A stretch of DNA of 64,000 nucleotides from assembly GCA_963815775.1 (NCBI GenBank), contig CAWFIB010000002.1, positions 124,001 through 188,000 of the forward strand, in the 5' to 3' direction. The notes beneath the pieces were generated by a model that saw only the letters and a program-made list of their open reading frames with translations, had not been told where the DNA came from and did no database searches. Position numbers and translations under genes: made by a program. Below are positions 1 through 9,028 of the stretch, in pieces (the first letter of the stretch is position 1; every line of letters starts with the position of its first letter). The DNA is from CAVVDY01 sp963815775. Lineage in GTDB: Bacteria > Acidobacteriota > Terriglobia > Terriglobales > Acidobacteriaceae.

Positions 1-122
1 CCGGTTAACGAGTGCCGGCGATCGCCGTTGTGCGCAACCGGGCACTTGCCTTCGGTTGACGAGGGTTGCTGCTGAGTGTCGGGGACGGTCGTCCCCGATG
101 CGGTGCTAACTTCTTTCGCCAT
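1..122 (-). CDS. katG: catalase-peroxidase KatG, N-terminal fragment (runs off window)
   Basis: Only the first 40 codons lie in the window; the gene continues leftward past base 1. Reading from the ATG at 122 the protein has a polar leader followed by the motif GKCPVAHN, which matches the KCP(V/F)xH motif near the N-terminus of bifunctional catalase-peroxidases. An AGGAAGAGG ribosome binding site sits just upstream. KatG is a haem enzyme that removes hydrogen peroxide. The divergent neighbour is an OxyR with both redox cysteines, and katG is a classical OxyR target, so the context supports the call. The catalytic domains are outside the window. Confidence 0.75.
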   Translation of the reverse strand, partial: MAKEVSTASGTTVPDTQQQPSSTEGKCPVAHNGDRRHSLT

Positions 123-477
123 GTTCCTCTTCCTTTTGAATTCCTATCTTTTGAATTCGTAAATATGCCGAACTGCTAACTTACCTCTGGCTTTCCATTC
201 CCCTGGGCAGCGCTCGCCGGCGCACCTTCCCTCCGGTATCCACACGCCCCACGACAGTGAACGGGAACCATGCCGCTGAGAGAGCCCCGGAAAATAAGTT
301 CGCTTCGCGGAGAATCCGCTTGCCGAGGGAGCCCGGGACAGGGACTGGACACACCGTCCTTCTAACAAGACTACGCGCTGCAGCAGGTAGAGGTAAAATA
401 TATGTTTCCTATGCTTGCCATAGGAAACGCGTCTCGTGATGAACATCGCGTGAACCAGCTCTGAGGGGTTCTTCACT
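123..477. other. divergent katG-oxyR intergenic region
   Basis: 355 bp between two divergent start codons. Next to katG there is an 11-bp direct repeat, CTTTTGAATTC at 133-143 and 148-158, spaced 15 bp start to start, within the likely promoter or leader of katG. Next to oxyR there is a perfect palindrome (405-427, listed separately). I see no convincing small ORF; the reading frames here lack family matches and good ribosome binding sites. Confidence 0.6.
405..427. promoter_or_regulatory. candidate OxyR operator (perfect inverted repeat)
   Basis: TTTCCTATG, 5 bp, CATAGGAAA is a perfect 9-bp inverted repeat 50 bp upstream of the oxyR start. Its core is CTAT-N7-ATAG, the two central tetranucleotides of the OxyR tetramer site (ATAG-N7-CTAT-N7-ATAG-N7-CTAT). 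The predicted outer elements are ATAT at 398-401 (3 of 4 match) and GTCT at 431-434 (2 of 4). It also contains the LysR-type T-N11-A. Position suggests autoregulation of oxyR; control of katG from here would act over about 280 bp. Confidence 0.6.
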
Positions 478-1374
478 ATGGAAGTTCACCAGCTTCGTTA
501 TTTCTGCGCTGTCGCCCGGCACGGTACCTTTACCCGCGCCTCCGAGGTCGAACACGTCGCCCAGCCTTCGCTTTCCCAGCAGATTCGCAAGCTGGAGTCC
601 GAGTTGGGCTCCCGCCTCTTCGATCGCCTGCCGCGTTCGGCCAAGCTTACGGTCTTTGGCCGCGCCTTCCTGCCCAAGGCTGAACGCATCCTGCACGAAC
701 TGGAAGCCGCCAAGACCGAACTGCTGGAGATGGCGGGCGACGAGAAAGGCGATGTGGACCTGGGCATCATTCCCACCATCAGCGCCTATCTGTTGCCCAA
801 GCTGCTGAAGGGTTTCTCGGCCCGCCACCCGCAGGTCGGCGTCAATATCGTGGAGGACATCACCCCGGTGCTGCTCGAGCGCCTGCACCAGGGCACCATC
901 GACATGGCTGTTGTCGCTCTGCCCATTGCGGGCAGCGACCTCACCACCCTTGCGCTGTTCGAGGAGCGCTTCTACGCCGTGCTGCCCGAGCGCCATCCCA
1001 AGGCCGCGCGCAAGAGCATCAGCCTGGCGGAACTGAATCGCGAACCCTTCCTGCTACTGAAGGAAGGCCATTGCTTCCGCGACAGCCTGATCGCCGCCTG
1101 CCATCAGTCGCGCATGACCCCCAAGGTGGCCTTCGAAAGTGGCCAGTTCGCCACTATCCTCGCCATGGTCTCGGCGGGCATGGGCGTTTCGGCGGTGCCG
1201 GCAATGGCGGTGCAGCCGCATCCGGGTTGCAAGTTCGTCCCTATCTCCGGGCGGAATAGCATGCGCAAGGTCGGCGTCATCACCTTACGGCACCACTATG
1301 AGACCCGCGCCCAGTGCCTGCTGATGAAGCAGATCGTGGAAACCTGCGGCGCTGGCCGTAGCTCGCAGCGATGA
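478..1374 (+). CDS. oxyR: hydrogen-peroxide sensor OxyR, LysR-family regulator
   Basis: 298 aa. The N-terminal winged helix-turn-helix (residues 1-60; RHGTFTRASEVEHVAQPSLS) is typical of LysR regulators, followed by a two-lobe sensor domain. The stretch LLKEGHCFRD..AACH places cysteines at residues 199 and 208, the same numbers and spacing as the peroxidatic and resolving cysteines of Escherichia coli OxyR (C199, C208). This makes it a real peroxide sensor and not a generic LysR protein. It is divergent from katG and has a palindromic candidate operator upstream. It ends 42 bp before hutU, so readthrough into that gene is possible. The ATG follows a weak GAGGGG-type ribosome binding site. Confidence 0.88.
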   Translation: MEVHQLRYFCAVARHGTFTRASEVEHVAQPSLSQQIRKLESELGSRLFDRLPRSAKLTVFGRAFLPKAERILHELEAAKTELLEMAGDEKGDVDLGIIPTISAYLLPKLLKGFSARHPQVGVNIVEDITPVLLERLHQGTIDMAVVALPIAGSDLTTLALFEERFYAVLPERHPKAARKSISLAELNREPFLLLKEGHCFRDSLIAACHQSRMTPKVAFESGQFATILAMVSAGMGVSAVPAMAVQPHPGCKFVPISGRNSMRKVGVITLRHHYETRAQCLLMKQIVETCGAGRSSQR

Positions 1375-1416
1375 GCCGTTGCGCCACGCCGCGCCCAGGA
1401 ACTACCATCGCTTGTT

Positions 1417-3096
1417 ATGCCAGTCGCTACCGAGCCCACCAGCGCCATCTATACCCCGGTCAAAGCTCCTCACGGCAACCAACTCTCCTGCAAGGGATGG
1501 GGACAGGAAGCTGCCATGCGCATGCTGATGAACAACCTCGACGAAGATGTCGGCGAACGCCCGCGCGACCTCGTCGTCTACGGAGGCACCGGCCGCGCCG
1601 CGCGCAACTGGGACTGCTATCACGCCATCGTCAACTCCCTGCGCTCGCTCGATAACGACGAGACGCTGCTCGTCCAGTCGGGCAAGCCGGTTGGCATCTT
1701 CCGCACCCACGACTATGCCCCGCGCGTGCTGATCTGCAACTCCAACCTCGTAGGACACTGGTCGAACTGGGAAAGGTTTAACGAGCTGGAGAAGCTCGGG
1801 CTGATCATGTATGGCCAGATGACGGCGGGCTCATGGATTTACATCGGCTCACAGGGCATCATTCAGGGCACCTACGAGACCTTCTCTGCCGCGGGCGAGA
1901 AGCACTTCGCCGGCGATCTCGCAGGCAAGCTGATCGTCTCCGGCGGCATGGGCGGAATGGGCGGAGCGCAGCCACTCGCGGCCACCATGACCGGCGCCTG
2001 CTTCCTCGGCATCGATGTCGATCCCGAGCGCATCAAGAAGCGCCTGCGCACCGGCTACTGCGACTTCATGGTCAACTCGCTGGACGAAGCGCTGCGCATC
2101 CTGAAGAACGCCGTCCGCAAGAAGGAGAACATCTCCGTCGGCCTGGTCGGCAACTGCGGCGACATCATTCCCGAGCTGGCCGAGCGTGGCGTAGTGCCCG
2201 ACATTCTCACCGACCAGACCTCGGCGCACGATCCCCTGAACGGCTATATTCCCAGCGGCATGACGCTGGAAGCTGCGCTGGAACTGCGCAAGAACGATCC
2301 CAAGGCCTATCTGGAGCGCTCGCTCGATACTATGTCGCGCCACGTCGAAGGCATGCTCAAGCTCCAGAAGATGGGAGCGGTCACCTTCGACTACGGCAAC
2401 AACATCCGCACCTTCGCGTTCGAGCACGGCGTCAAGAACGCCTACGACTTCCCCGGATTCGTTCCCGCCTACATTCGTCCGCTGTTCTGCGAAGGACGCG
2501 GACCGTTTCGCTGGGCGGCGCTATCCGGCGATCCCGCCGACATTCACACCACCGACGAGCTCGTGTTGCAAATGTTCCCGCAGAACCGCATCCTGAGCCG
2601 CTGGATCGACCTCGCCCGCAAGCGGATCAAGTTTCAGGGGCTGCCTTCGCGCATCTGCTGGCTCGGCTTTGGCGAGCGCGCGCAGTTCGGCCTGGCGCTG
2701 AACGACATGGTCAAGAGCGGCAAGCTGAAGGCGCCAATCGTGATGGGACGCGATCACCTCGACTGCGGCTCGGTAGCCTCGCCGTTCCGCGAGACCGAGA
2801 GCATGAAGGACGGCAGCGACGCCATCGCCGACTGGCCGCTGCTCAACGCTCTGCTCAACACCGCAAGCGGCGCGTCGTGGGTATCGATCCACAATGGCGG
2901 CGGCGTCGGCATCGGCTACGCGCAGCACGCAGGACAAGTCACCGTTGCCGACGGAACCGACGCGATGGCGAAACGCATCGAGCGCGTGCTCACCAACGAT
3001 CCTGGAATCGGCGTCGCGCGCCATGCTGACGCAGGCTACGACGAAGCGAAGCAGTTCGCCAAGGAGAAGGACATCAAGGTGCCGATGATGCGCTGA
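1417..3096 (+). CDS. hutU: urocanate hydratase HutU
   Basis: 559 aa, full length for the family (about 555). Converts urocanate to imidazolone propionate, the second step of histidine degradation, using tightly bound NAD+ as electrophile. The family signature FQGLPxRICW is present with the catalytic cysteine at residue 414; the NAD-binding glycine-rich stretch SGGMGGMGGAQP lies near residue 180. No hutH, hutI or hutG is nearby, so the pathway is scattered in this genome. It lies 42 bp after oxyR on the same strand. Confidence 0.95.
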   Translation: MPVATEPTSAIYTPVKAPHGNQLSCKGWGQEAAMRMLMNNLDEDVGERPRDLVVYGGTGRAARNWDCYHAIVNSLRSLDNDETLLVQSGKPVGIFRTHDYAPRVLICNSNLVGHWSNWERFNELEKLGLIMYGQMTAGSWIYIGSQGIIQGTYETFSAAGEKHFAGDLAGKLIVSGGMGGMGGAQPLAATMTGACFLGIDVDPERIKKRLRTGYCDFMVNSLDEALRILKNAVRKKENISVGLVGNCGDIIPELAERGVVPDILTDQTSAHDPLNGYIPSGMTLEAALELRKNDPKAYLERSLDTMSRHVEGMLKLQKMGAVTFDYGNNIRTFAFEHGVKNAYDFPGFVPAYIRPLFCEGRGPFRWAALSGDPADIHTTDELVLQMFPQNRILSRWIDLARKRIKFQGLPSRICWLGFGERAQFGLALNDMVKSGKLKAPIVMGRDHLDCGSVASPFRETESMKDGSDAIADWPLLNALLNTASGASWVSIHNGGGVGIGYAQHAGQVTVADGTDAMAKRIERVLTNDPGIGVARHADAGYDEAKQFAKEKDIKVPMMR

Positions 3097-3401
3097 TCTT
3101 CCATCTGCCGGCAACCGCTCCTTTCGCGATTGTCATCACGAGCGAAGCGAGGGATCTGCTCTTGTTCGCCCTTGCGGAGATACCGCGCGGAGAGCAACAA
3201 AAACGGGGAGCGGCTGGTAGGCCTTCTCCCCACTCTCTCCGATCAGGTTTGCTATTGCTGGCTACTCTAGACTAGTCTTCGAACTTCCTCTCTACATCAG
3301 CGGACGATGAAATCTATGTGAAAAACTTGTAAAAAAGGGATTTTTGGTATCACATTGTAGGATAAACTGTCCCACAACGTCGGCATCTCCTTTTTTCGTC
3401 C
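3097..3401. repeat. intergenic gap with one REP-like palindrome
   Basis: 305 bp between convergent hutU and pepA. At 3129-3160 lies a REP-like element (TTGTCATCACGAGCGAAGCG, continuing GAGGGATCTGCT). Its reverse complement matches one of the two elements buried inside tgt at 48549-48590 (AGCAGxTCCCTCGC...GATGACAAT). No gene is visible; the remainder is AT-richer sequence without an obvious terminator hairpin. Confidence 0.55.
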
Positions 3402-4946
3402 TCAGCTCTTCCCGCCCGCCATGTCCTGCACAAACTCCACCAGCGAGCGCACCGGAACCCCCGACGGCCCCTTGGCGATCCAGGGTTTGGCGTCTTCCAT
3501 CCAAGCGACGCCGGCGATGTCGAGATGGATCCATGGGGTGTCGCCGACAAATTCCTTCAGGAACATGGCTGCGGTCACCGCGCCGCCCCAGCGGCCTCCG
3601 ACATTCATCATGTCGGCGATATTCGACTTAAGCATCTCGCGATACTCGTCATCCACCGGCATGCGCCACATCTTCTCGCCCGACTTCTTCAGCGAATCGC
3701 TGAAGCGCTGGCAGAAATCGTCGTCATTAGAGAAGATGCCGGCATTTACGAACCCGAGCGCGACGACCACCGCGCCGGTCAGCGTGGCAGCGTCGATCAG
3801 GTGGGTCGCGCCCAGTTGCTTCGCATAGTGCAGACCATCGGCCAGCACCATGCGGCCTTCGGCGTCGGTGTTGATCACCTCAATCGACTTGCCCGACATG
3901 GCAATCTGAATGTCGCCCGGCTTCTGCGCCTTGCCCGAGGGCATGTTTTCGCTGGCGCACACGATGCCGATCACGCGCACCTTCGGCTTGAGCTGCGCGA
4001 TGGCGCGCATCGCGCCGATCATGGCCGCGCCGCCCGCCATGTCGTACTTCATCTTCTCCATGCCCTCGGCGGGCTTAATGGAGATGCCGCCGGTATCGAA
4101 AGTAATTCCCTTGCCCACCAGCGCAAGTACCGGCTTTTTCCGCGCGCTCTTCGGCTCGTAACGCATGACGATCAGCCGCGGCTCTTCGTCCGATCCCTGC
4201 GAGACGCTCCAGAAGGCGCCCATCTTCAGCTCATGCAGCTTGTCAGGCCCGTATACCTCACACTGTAGTCCTACTTCGTCAGACATCTTCTTGGCGCGCT
4301 CGCCCAGGATGGTCGGCGTCATCTTATTGCTGGGCTCGTTGGCCAGATCGCGGGCGAAGTTCTGCGCCTCGCCAATGATGCGCCCCTGCTCGGCGGCGGC
4401 GTTCAACGCCCTCGCGTTGCCCTGAGCGGCGACCACCAGCTCGTCGATCTGCTTGTCGTCGCGATCGCTCTGGTAGTAGTTGGGCTCGAAGCTGCCGACG
4501 TACGCGCCTTCAACAATCGACTTCACAGCATCGGGAACGCCAGTCGCGAGGTTGGGCGCGACCACGGCAAAGCTCTTCACGCTTTTCGACTGCAGGTTGC
4601 GAAGCGCGGCTCCCGCCAGCTTGCGCAGCTCGTACGATGAGAAGCTCTTGGCCTTGCCTCCACCGATCAGCAGCAGGCGCCTGGCCTTGAGTCCCTGGGG
4701 CTTGTGCAGCAGCGTGGTCTCCAGCAGCTTGCCGGTGACCTCGCCGGAGGCGATCAGGTCAGCAGCGGCCGCGTTGACCGCCTTGTCGTCGGTCTGAAGC
4801 TGGGGCGCGGGTTTTGGCTTGTCGCCGGGCTTTGATTCGTTCTTCGGGGCGTCGCTTTTAGAATCGGGGGCGGCGTCGACGACGGCAACAACCAGGCATT
4901 CGGTTTCAATCTGTGAAGGAGCGGCAGTGGAAATAGTGATTTTCAT
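3402..4946 (-). CDS. pepA: leucyl aminopeptidase (M17 family, PepA)
   Basis: 514 aa cytosolic aminopeptidase with two metal ions, acting in peptide turnover. The C-terminal catalytic domain carries GKGITFDTGGISIK and the family signature NTDAEGRM, which provide metal ligands and the catalytic lysine and arginine. The N-terminal macro-like domain has a lysine/proline-rich insertion at about residues 28-50 (DSKSDAPKNESKPGDKPKP), longer than usual and probably a disordered loop. The ATG at 4946 starts with MKITIS, a typical first beta strand. It appears monocistronic. Confidence 0.93.
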   Translation of the reverse strand: MKITISTAAPSQIETECLVVAVVDAAPDSKSDAPKNESKPGDKPKPAPQLQTDDKAVNAAAADLIASGEVTGKLLETTLLHKPQGLKARRLLLIGGGKAKSFSSYELRKLAGAALRNLQSKSVKSFAVVAPNLATGVPDAVKSIVEGAYVGSFEPNYYQSDRDDKQIDELVVAAQGNARALNAAAEQGRIIGEAQNFARDLANEPSNKMTPTILGERAKKMSDEVGLQCEVYGPDKLHELKMGAFWSVSQGSDEEPRLIVMRYEPKSARKKPVLALVGKGITFDTGGISIKPAEGMEKMKYDMAGGAAMIGAMRAIAQLKPKVRVIGIVCASENMPSGKAQKPGDIQIAMSGKSIEVINTDAEGRMVLADGLHYAKQLGATHLIDAATLTGAVVVALGFVNAGIFSNDDDFCQRFSDSLKKSGEKMWRMPVDDEYREMLKSNIADMMNVGGRWGGAVTAAMFLKEFVGDTPWIHLDIAGVAWMEDAKPWIAKGPSGVPVRSLVEFVQDMAGGKS

Positions 4947-5012
4947 GGCGTGTTGTGATTAGGCATCCAGTTTACCTTGCGAGCGGACTGCTTTTCTCTC
5001 TTGGCCCCGCTC

Positions 5013-5047
5013 TGGCATTTGGCATTTGGCATTTAGCAATTAGCACT
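5013..5047. repeat. heptamer array (TGGCATT/TAGCAxT units)
   Basis: Five units of 7 bp in exact register: TGGCATT three times, TAGCAAT, TAGCACT, then a decayed sixth. It lies 37 bp beyond the stop codon of the DUF1801 gene. A second array (5546-5580) flanks the other side of that gene. Confidence 0.8.
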
Positions 5048-5083
5048 TGGCCCGGGTGGTTACTGGCCACCAGCCACAGGCCG

Positions 5084-5494
5084 CTAGCCCTTCGCTTTGC
5101 CCTTGAGATTGAGCGCCACGGCAGCGCGGATGAGGTCCTTCAAGGCCGCCTCGTTGATCTTGTCGCCTTCGTGGATATCGATGGCGCGCCTGACATTCCC
5201 CTCGAGGCTGGAGTTGAATAGACCGGCAGGGTCCTTCAGCGCAGCTCCCTTGGCAAAGGTCATCTTTACGACGCTCTTGTAGGTCTCTCCGGTGCACACG
5301 ATGCCGGCGTGCGACCAGACGGGAGTCCCCGGCGATGTCGCCCTGGCCCACTTCCACTCTTCGACGATCTCAGAGTCGGCCTGGTGAACGATGTCGCGCA
5401 CCTTGGCGAGCGTCTTCCCGCGCCAGTCGCCAAGCTCTTTGATCTTCGCGTCGATCGATGCAGAGGCCGATGCCGTTGCGGCAGGCTTTTTCAT
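5084..5494 (-). CDS. DUF1801 domain protein
   Basis: 136 aa, small cytosolic protein of the DUF1801 (YdhG-like) family. Recognised by the order of conserved stretches WRGKTLAKVRDIVHQADSE, EEWKWARAT.GTPVWSHAG and VKMTFAKGAAL.DP.GLFNSSLEG, ending in AALKDLIRAAVALN. Some relatives have been called iron chaperones, but the biochemical role is unclear. The first 15 residues are low-complexity Ala/Ser. Heptamer repeat arrays lie on both sides (5013-5047 and 5546-5580), so the gene sits in a repeat-bounded block. Confidence 0.75.
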   Translation of the reverse strand: MKKPAATASASASIDAKIKELGDWRGKTLAKVRDIVHQADSEIVEEWKWARATSPGTPVWSHAGIVCTGETYKSVVKMTFAKGAALKDPAGLFNSSLEGNVRRAIDIHEGDKINEAALKDLIRAAVALNLKGKAKG

Positions 5495-5545
5495 GGGTGG
5501 CTCCAGGCTCTCAGTTTACCGCGGGACGCGTGACCGTCTTTGACA

Positions 5546-5580
5546 CTTGGCTCTTGGCTCTTGGCTCTTGGCTCTTGGCT
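5546..5580. repeat. five perfect tandem copies of CTTGGCT
   Basis: Exactly five copies of the 7-mer CTTGGCT (35 bp), starting 52 bp upstream of the DUF1801 start codon. The lack of divergence points to recent expansion, unlike most other heptamer arrays here. It is in the same orientation as the 5013 array. Confidence 0.9.
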
Positions 5581-5665
5581 AGTTGCTGTTCACTCCTAAA
5601 GCACGCCGAGCCCCTTTTGGGGCGGCAAACGAAACGATAAGAGCTCCAACCGGGGCTCTCGTGAG

Positions 5666-7333
5666 TTAGCTGAAACCGAACTTCCGCCCCAAGTGCCGGA
5701 ACAGTATCGCAGCCGACGAGCCCTGCACCGCGCGTTTGCGCTCGCGTACTTCCTTCCACTTTTTCCCTAGTTCCGGTATAGAGGGCGCGCCGATCAGATA
5801 GGGCGCAGCAGCAGCGGCTACTCCCAGCGCAGGAGTATGTGTCAGTGCTGCGGCAGCCACTGAAACTCCTCCCGTAACAATCCAGCGGCTGACGTCTAGC
5901 CCGAAGAACTTTCGCCGCGATGATTTGACATCTTCAAGTTCCTTGTCATGTCTTTCGAACGAGCGGTCGAGATTTCTTACGACCTCCTCGGTTACTTTCT
6001 CCAATAAATCCAGGGATGCTAGGTCAATGTCATTTATCCCTTCACGAAAGGTTTCACGCAGTTGGGCCATAGCACCGTTTCGGCGCAGCTCAATCAGAGC
6101 TTCCGGTGGAACTCCGGCCAGCATTCCGAGATGAGTGTTACCTTCAACAGCGATGGCTCTTGAGAGGAAAATGTTCCTCAGATCCGGGTCCCGTTGTCCG
6201 CGAATCGAATCGTATTCATACTTCCATAACAGATACTGCCAAGAGGTCTCGGCCTCAATCAGCGGTGTACCTCGATACATGTCACTTCGAAGTAATAAAT
6301 CGTTCGTTTGCATCATCCGGCCCAGAAAAGCACGGAGGGTTGTCTCTCCTACCGAAGCATCCTTGAAATCCGCGATGTGGGAAGCCGTTCCGCGAAGATA
6401 GCGTGTGAATTGCTCGGCGGGAGATTCAGTCCAATCAACGTCGAAGAGGAACCGTTTCGAATCGGCGAGCTTGGCGGTAAGGTCCTCGATCCTAGGGAAC
6501 TGATTAAGAAACTGGTGAAGGTCAGCCATGGCGTCAAACCGTTCACCGAACATTGCCGAAGCGTGCTTCAGCATGTCCACATCTGACACGTCCTGCAGCT
6601 TGGAAAGGTAAGAGTTTTCGAGGAACATTGGATCTGGCACGACCACAACGATTGGAGGATCTATTTCAGCCAGCGCCAAATCCCTGTAGGTCATTGCCGA
6701 TAGGGCATGCTTAGCGAGTAGCCGAAAAGACTCCCTCGGGTCGGTGACCCGTGCCAGATTTAGAATCCTCATTAGAGGATCTGGAAACACGAGCGTGTCC
6801 ATGTAGAGTCCCACAGAGCAGGCAATGTTTCCTTTGTACGAAGGAAAGACATCGCCTCCAAAGACGGCTTTGAGACACTTCAGCTCGGAAACGTGTAAAT
6901 CCACTATGGGCCCAAAGTGCTCCCAGAAATCGTTCATCCATGAAGTGAACTCTTCTAATTCTGACTGGAAGGCTTGCACAATCCGCTCCTGAGAGGCCAT
7001 CTGCTCTGCGACCTGAGCGGGGGTGACGTTATTTCGTCTCATCTCGGAGAAGGGCTTCCCAAAGAAATGCTCTAAGAGATCGAAATATTCCGCTTGTATC
7101 TCCCGAAGCGGTACTTCCCTCATCTCTTTTTCCATCTGCGCTGCGCTAAAAGCGAGGCCCATCGCCTTGACATTTCCGTCGACGGTGGCAGGGTCTACCT
7201 TTCCGTCCTCACTGATTCGAACCTTTTCGAGACTCTCATACAGTGTCCTATCTCGGACGCGCAGTTTGCCAGAATCGAGGCCGTCCTTGAGTTGCATCAC
7301 CAAGTCGTGAAGTTCATCCTGGTTCATAGCCAA
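5666..7333 (-). CDS. unrecognised 555-aa protein with a hydrophobic C-terminal segment
   Basis: I do not recognise a family. The protein is mostly charged and predicted helical (long Glu/Arg/Leu stretches at residues 1-160 and 400-470). It contains a hydrophobic patch PPIVVVVPDPMFL near residue 225 and one long Ala/Gly-rich hydrophobic segment at about 483-514 (WIVTGGVSVAAAALTH.), followed by a basic tail of about 40 residues. A single-span or hairpin membrane anchor is plausible. The coding DNA is visibly less GC-rich than its neighbours (runs such as TTTCTCCAATAAATCC), suggesting acquisition. It stands alone between repeat-rich gaps. Start is the ATG at 7333 or the in-frame ATG two codons later. 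Confidence 0.7.
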   Translation of the reverse strand: MAMNQDELHDLVMQLKDGLDSGKLRVRDRTLYESLEKVRISEDGKVDPATVDGNVKAMGLAFSAAQMEKEMREVPLREIQAEYFDLLEHFFGKPFSEMRRNNVTPAQVAEQMASQERIVQAFQSELEEFTSWMNDFWEHFGPIVDLHVSELKCLKAVFGGDVFPSYKGNIACSVGLYMDTLVFPDPLMRILNLARVTDPRESFRLLAKHALSAMTYRDLALAEIDPPIVVVVPDPMFLENSYLSKLQDVSDVDMLKHASAMFGERFDAMADLHQFLNQFPRIEDLTAKLADSKRFLFDVDWTESPAEQFTRYLRGTASHIADFKDASVGETTLRAFLGRMMQTNDLLLRSDMYRGTPLIEAETSWQYLLWKYEYDSIRGQRDPDLRNIFLSRAIAVEGNTHLGMLAGVPPEALIELRRNGAMAQLRETFREGINDIDLASLDLLEKVTEEVVRNLDRSFERHDKELEDVKSSRRKFFGLDVSRWIVTGGVSVAAAALTHTPALGVAAAAAPYLIGAPSIPELGKKWKEVRERKRAVQGSSAAILFRHLGRKFGFS

Positions 7334-8137
7334 ATATTACCCTTGCCGCGCTTCTCAACGGTGGCAGTTCGCTATAGCTGGCGGCTTGTAGCTCGCGGCC
7401 TCGTCGCTGTGACGACCTCACGTTGATCCGTGACAACGGCGCTTGGTGCTGGCGCACCTTCAACTTACAATCAGGCCGATGAGGTTTGGGGAGGGTGGCG
7501 TGTACAGGAGTTCGCAAGCTAAGTCCTTATTCCGCAAGATTTTACCTGTAAGTCCCACGCACTCAAGATTTTGCAAAGATTTTTTTGCGCCGACCCAATG
7601 GAATCAAGATTTTAGGTGGCATAGGGGGAGGGGGGGTACCCCCGTTTTCAGTTGTCAGAATTTGCCTATGTTCGCGCTGGGGCGCGCCAACCTGGGAGTT
7701 ACCGGGCAGTCAGAGCCCCTGCCGGGGCTCCGAGCCCAACTCTCTCGCCCTGAATGAAAGACTTCTGGGTGTAAGAAGTTTCTTTCTTCCGGAGCGCGTT
7801 TGAGGGTAGGTTTGTGAGCATTACCGAAGCAGGTTGTAAGCAGTCCGGGTCATGCGCCCATGGCGAATCCTGGAGGGTAGAGCTGCGCTCAGTGCGGGCG
7901 TTGGGCGGCTGTTTCTCCTCTTTCAATCTGCCGAAGGCTTGCGCGCAGCCGATAGGCGGGGCGCACAAGAGCAGATGCTTGGGCGAGGTCGCCATCGCGA
8001 CCTTGCCCAGGGATGGCACAATAAACAGCCGGGGCGCGGGCCTGAAGGCCCGCTCTACCCTACTAGCCTAATCAGGCGGGCCTGAAGGCGCGCTCTACCC
8101 AGTCGGAAAGACATCGTGGAGGCCCGGGCTCCGGAGT

Positions 8138-8302
8138 GCCGCCCCTGAAGGGGCTCGGAAGGTTCTTTTTGACCGCCTGCCCAGCACTCCCGTGCTGGGC
8201 CCGAATTGTTCCGTCCGGTGGGCCAGTCGTCCCGCCTCTGAAGGGACTCCGGACTCATTCTGGAGAATCCGTTTCCCACGCCTGAAGGTGTGGGCTCCCA
8301 CC
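8138..8302. repeat. long direct repeat, copy 1 (pairs with 9029-9194)
   Basis: About 165 bp beginning GCCGCCCCTGAAGGGGCTCG and passing through CCCAGCACTCCCGTGCTGGG, GGGCCAGTCGTCCCGCCTCT and CCCACGCCTGAAGGTGTGGG. The second copy about 890 bp downstream differs at only a few positions. Each copy contains several short hairpins. The two copies bracket the tandem array at 8305-8784. Confidence 0.85.
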
Positions 8303-8304
8303 GC

Positions 8305-8784
8305 AAGATGTGCCGCCCCTGAAGGGGCTCGGATTCATCAGAGGCCATGGGCCGCGGGCTGACGCCCACGGCTCACACAAATGCCGCCGCCGAGGCGGCT
8401 CACGTCAGGGAGCGACGTTGTTCTGCGGCCTCAAGGTGCGGGCTTTCACCGCAAGATGTGCCGCCCCTGAAGGGGCTCGGATTCATCAAGGGGCCATGAA
8501 CCGCGGGCTGACGCCCACGGCTCACACAAATGCCGCCGCCCGAGGCGGCTCACGCGAGGGAGCGACGTTGTTCTGCGGCCTCAAGGTGTGGGCTTTCACC
8601 GCAAGATGTGCCGCCCCTGAAGGGGCTCGGATTCATCAGGGGCCATGGACCGCGGGCTGACGCCCACGGCTCACACAAATGCCGCCGCCGAGGCGGCTCA
8701 CGTCAGGGAGCGACGTTATTTTGCGGCCTCAAGGTGTGGGCTTCCACCGCAAGATGTGCCGCCCCTGAAGGGGCTCGGATTCTT
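8305..8784. repeat. tandem array of about 148-bp palindrome-rich units
   Basis: Three units start at 8305, 8453 and 8603 (148, 150 and 148 bp), with a partial fourth from 8751. Each unit contains, in order, GCCCCTGAAGGGGC, CCGCGGGCTGACGCCCACGG, GCCGCCGCCGAGGCGGC and CCTCAAGGTGxGGG, all able to form hairpins. Units are nearly identical, with one- or two-base indels and scattered substitutions. There are no unique spacers, so this is not a CRISPR array. Confidence 0.88.
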
Positions 8785-9028
8785 TCCAAGAGAATCTGTT
8801 TTCCCCACATGAAGATGTGGGCTAACACCTGTCGCCCCTACGGGGCTGGGGTTTTTTGCACGCGCCTACCCAGCACTGCGCCTACGGCGCTGGAGCGCTG
8901 CGCGGTGCATCGTGCCGCTAAACGCAGTGCAAGTCGTAGGGGGTGAGGTATAGGTGCCGCCCCTAAAGGGGCTCGAGTTTTGGTGATGGGCTTTCGGCAC
9001 GGCTGAAGCCGTGCCCTTTCAAACCAAT

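Noticed and set aside
1833..3029. 398-aa plus-strand ORF inside hutU
   Set aside because: Arg/His-rich shadow frame of a conserved gene; no family motif.
8305..8784. Possible CRISPR array
   Set aside because: Units of about 148 bp are almost identical end to end, with no short repeats alternating with unique spacers, and there are no cas genes.
8310..8946. Repetitive ORFs of 116 and 138 aa with repeated FCGLKVxAFTARCAAPEGARIHQG
   Set aside because: They are translations of the tandem palindromic array; no ribosome binding site, no family, and the same peptide recurs because the DNA does.
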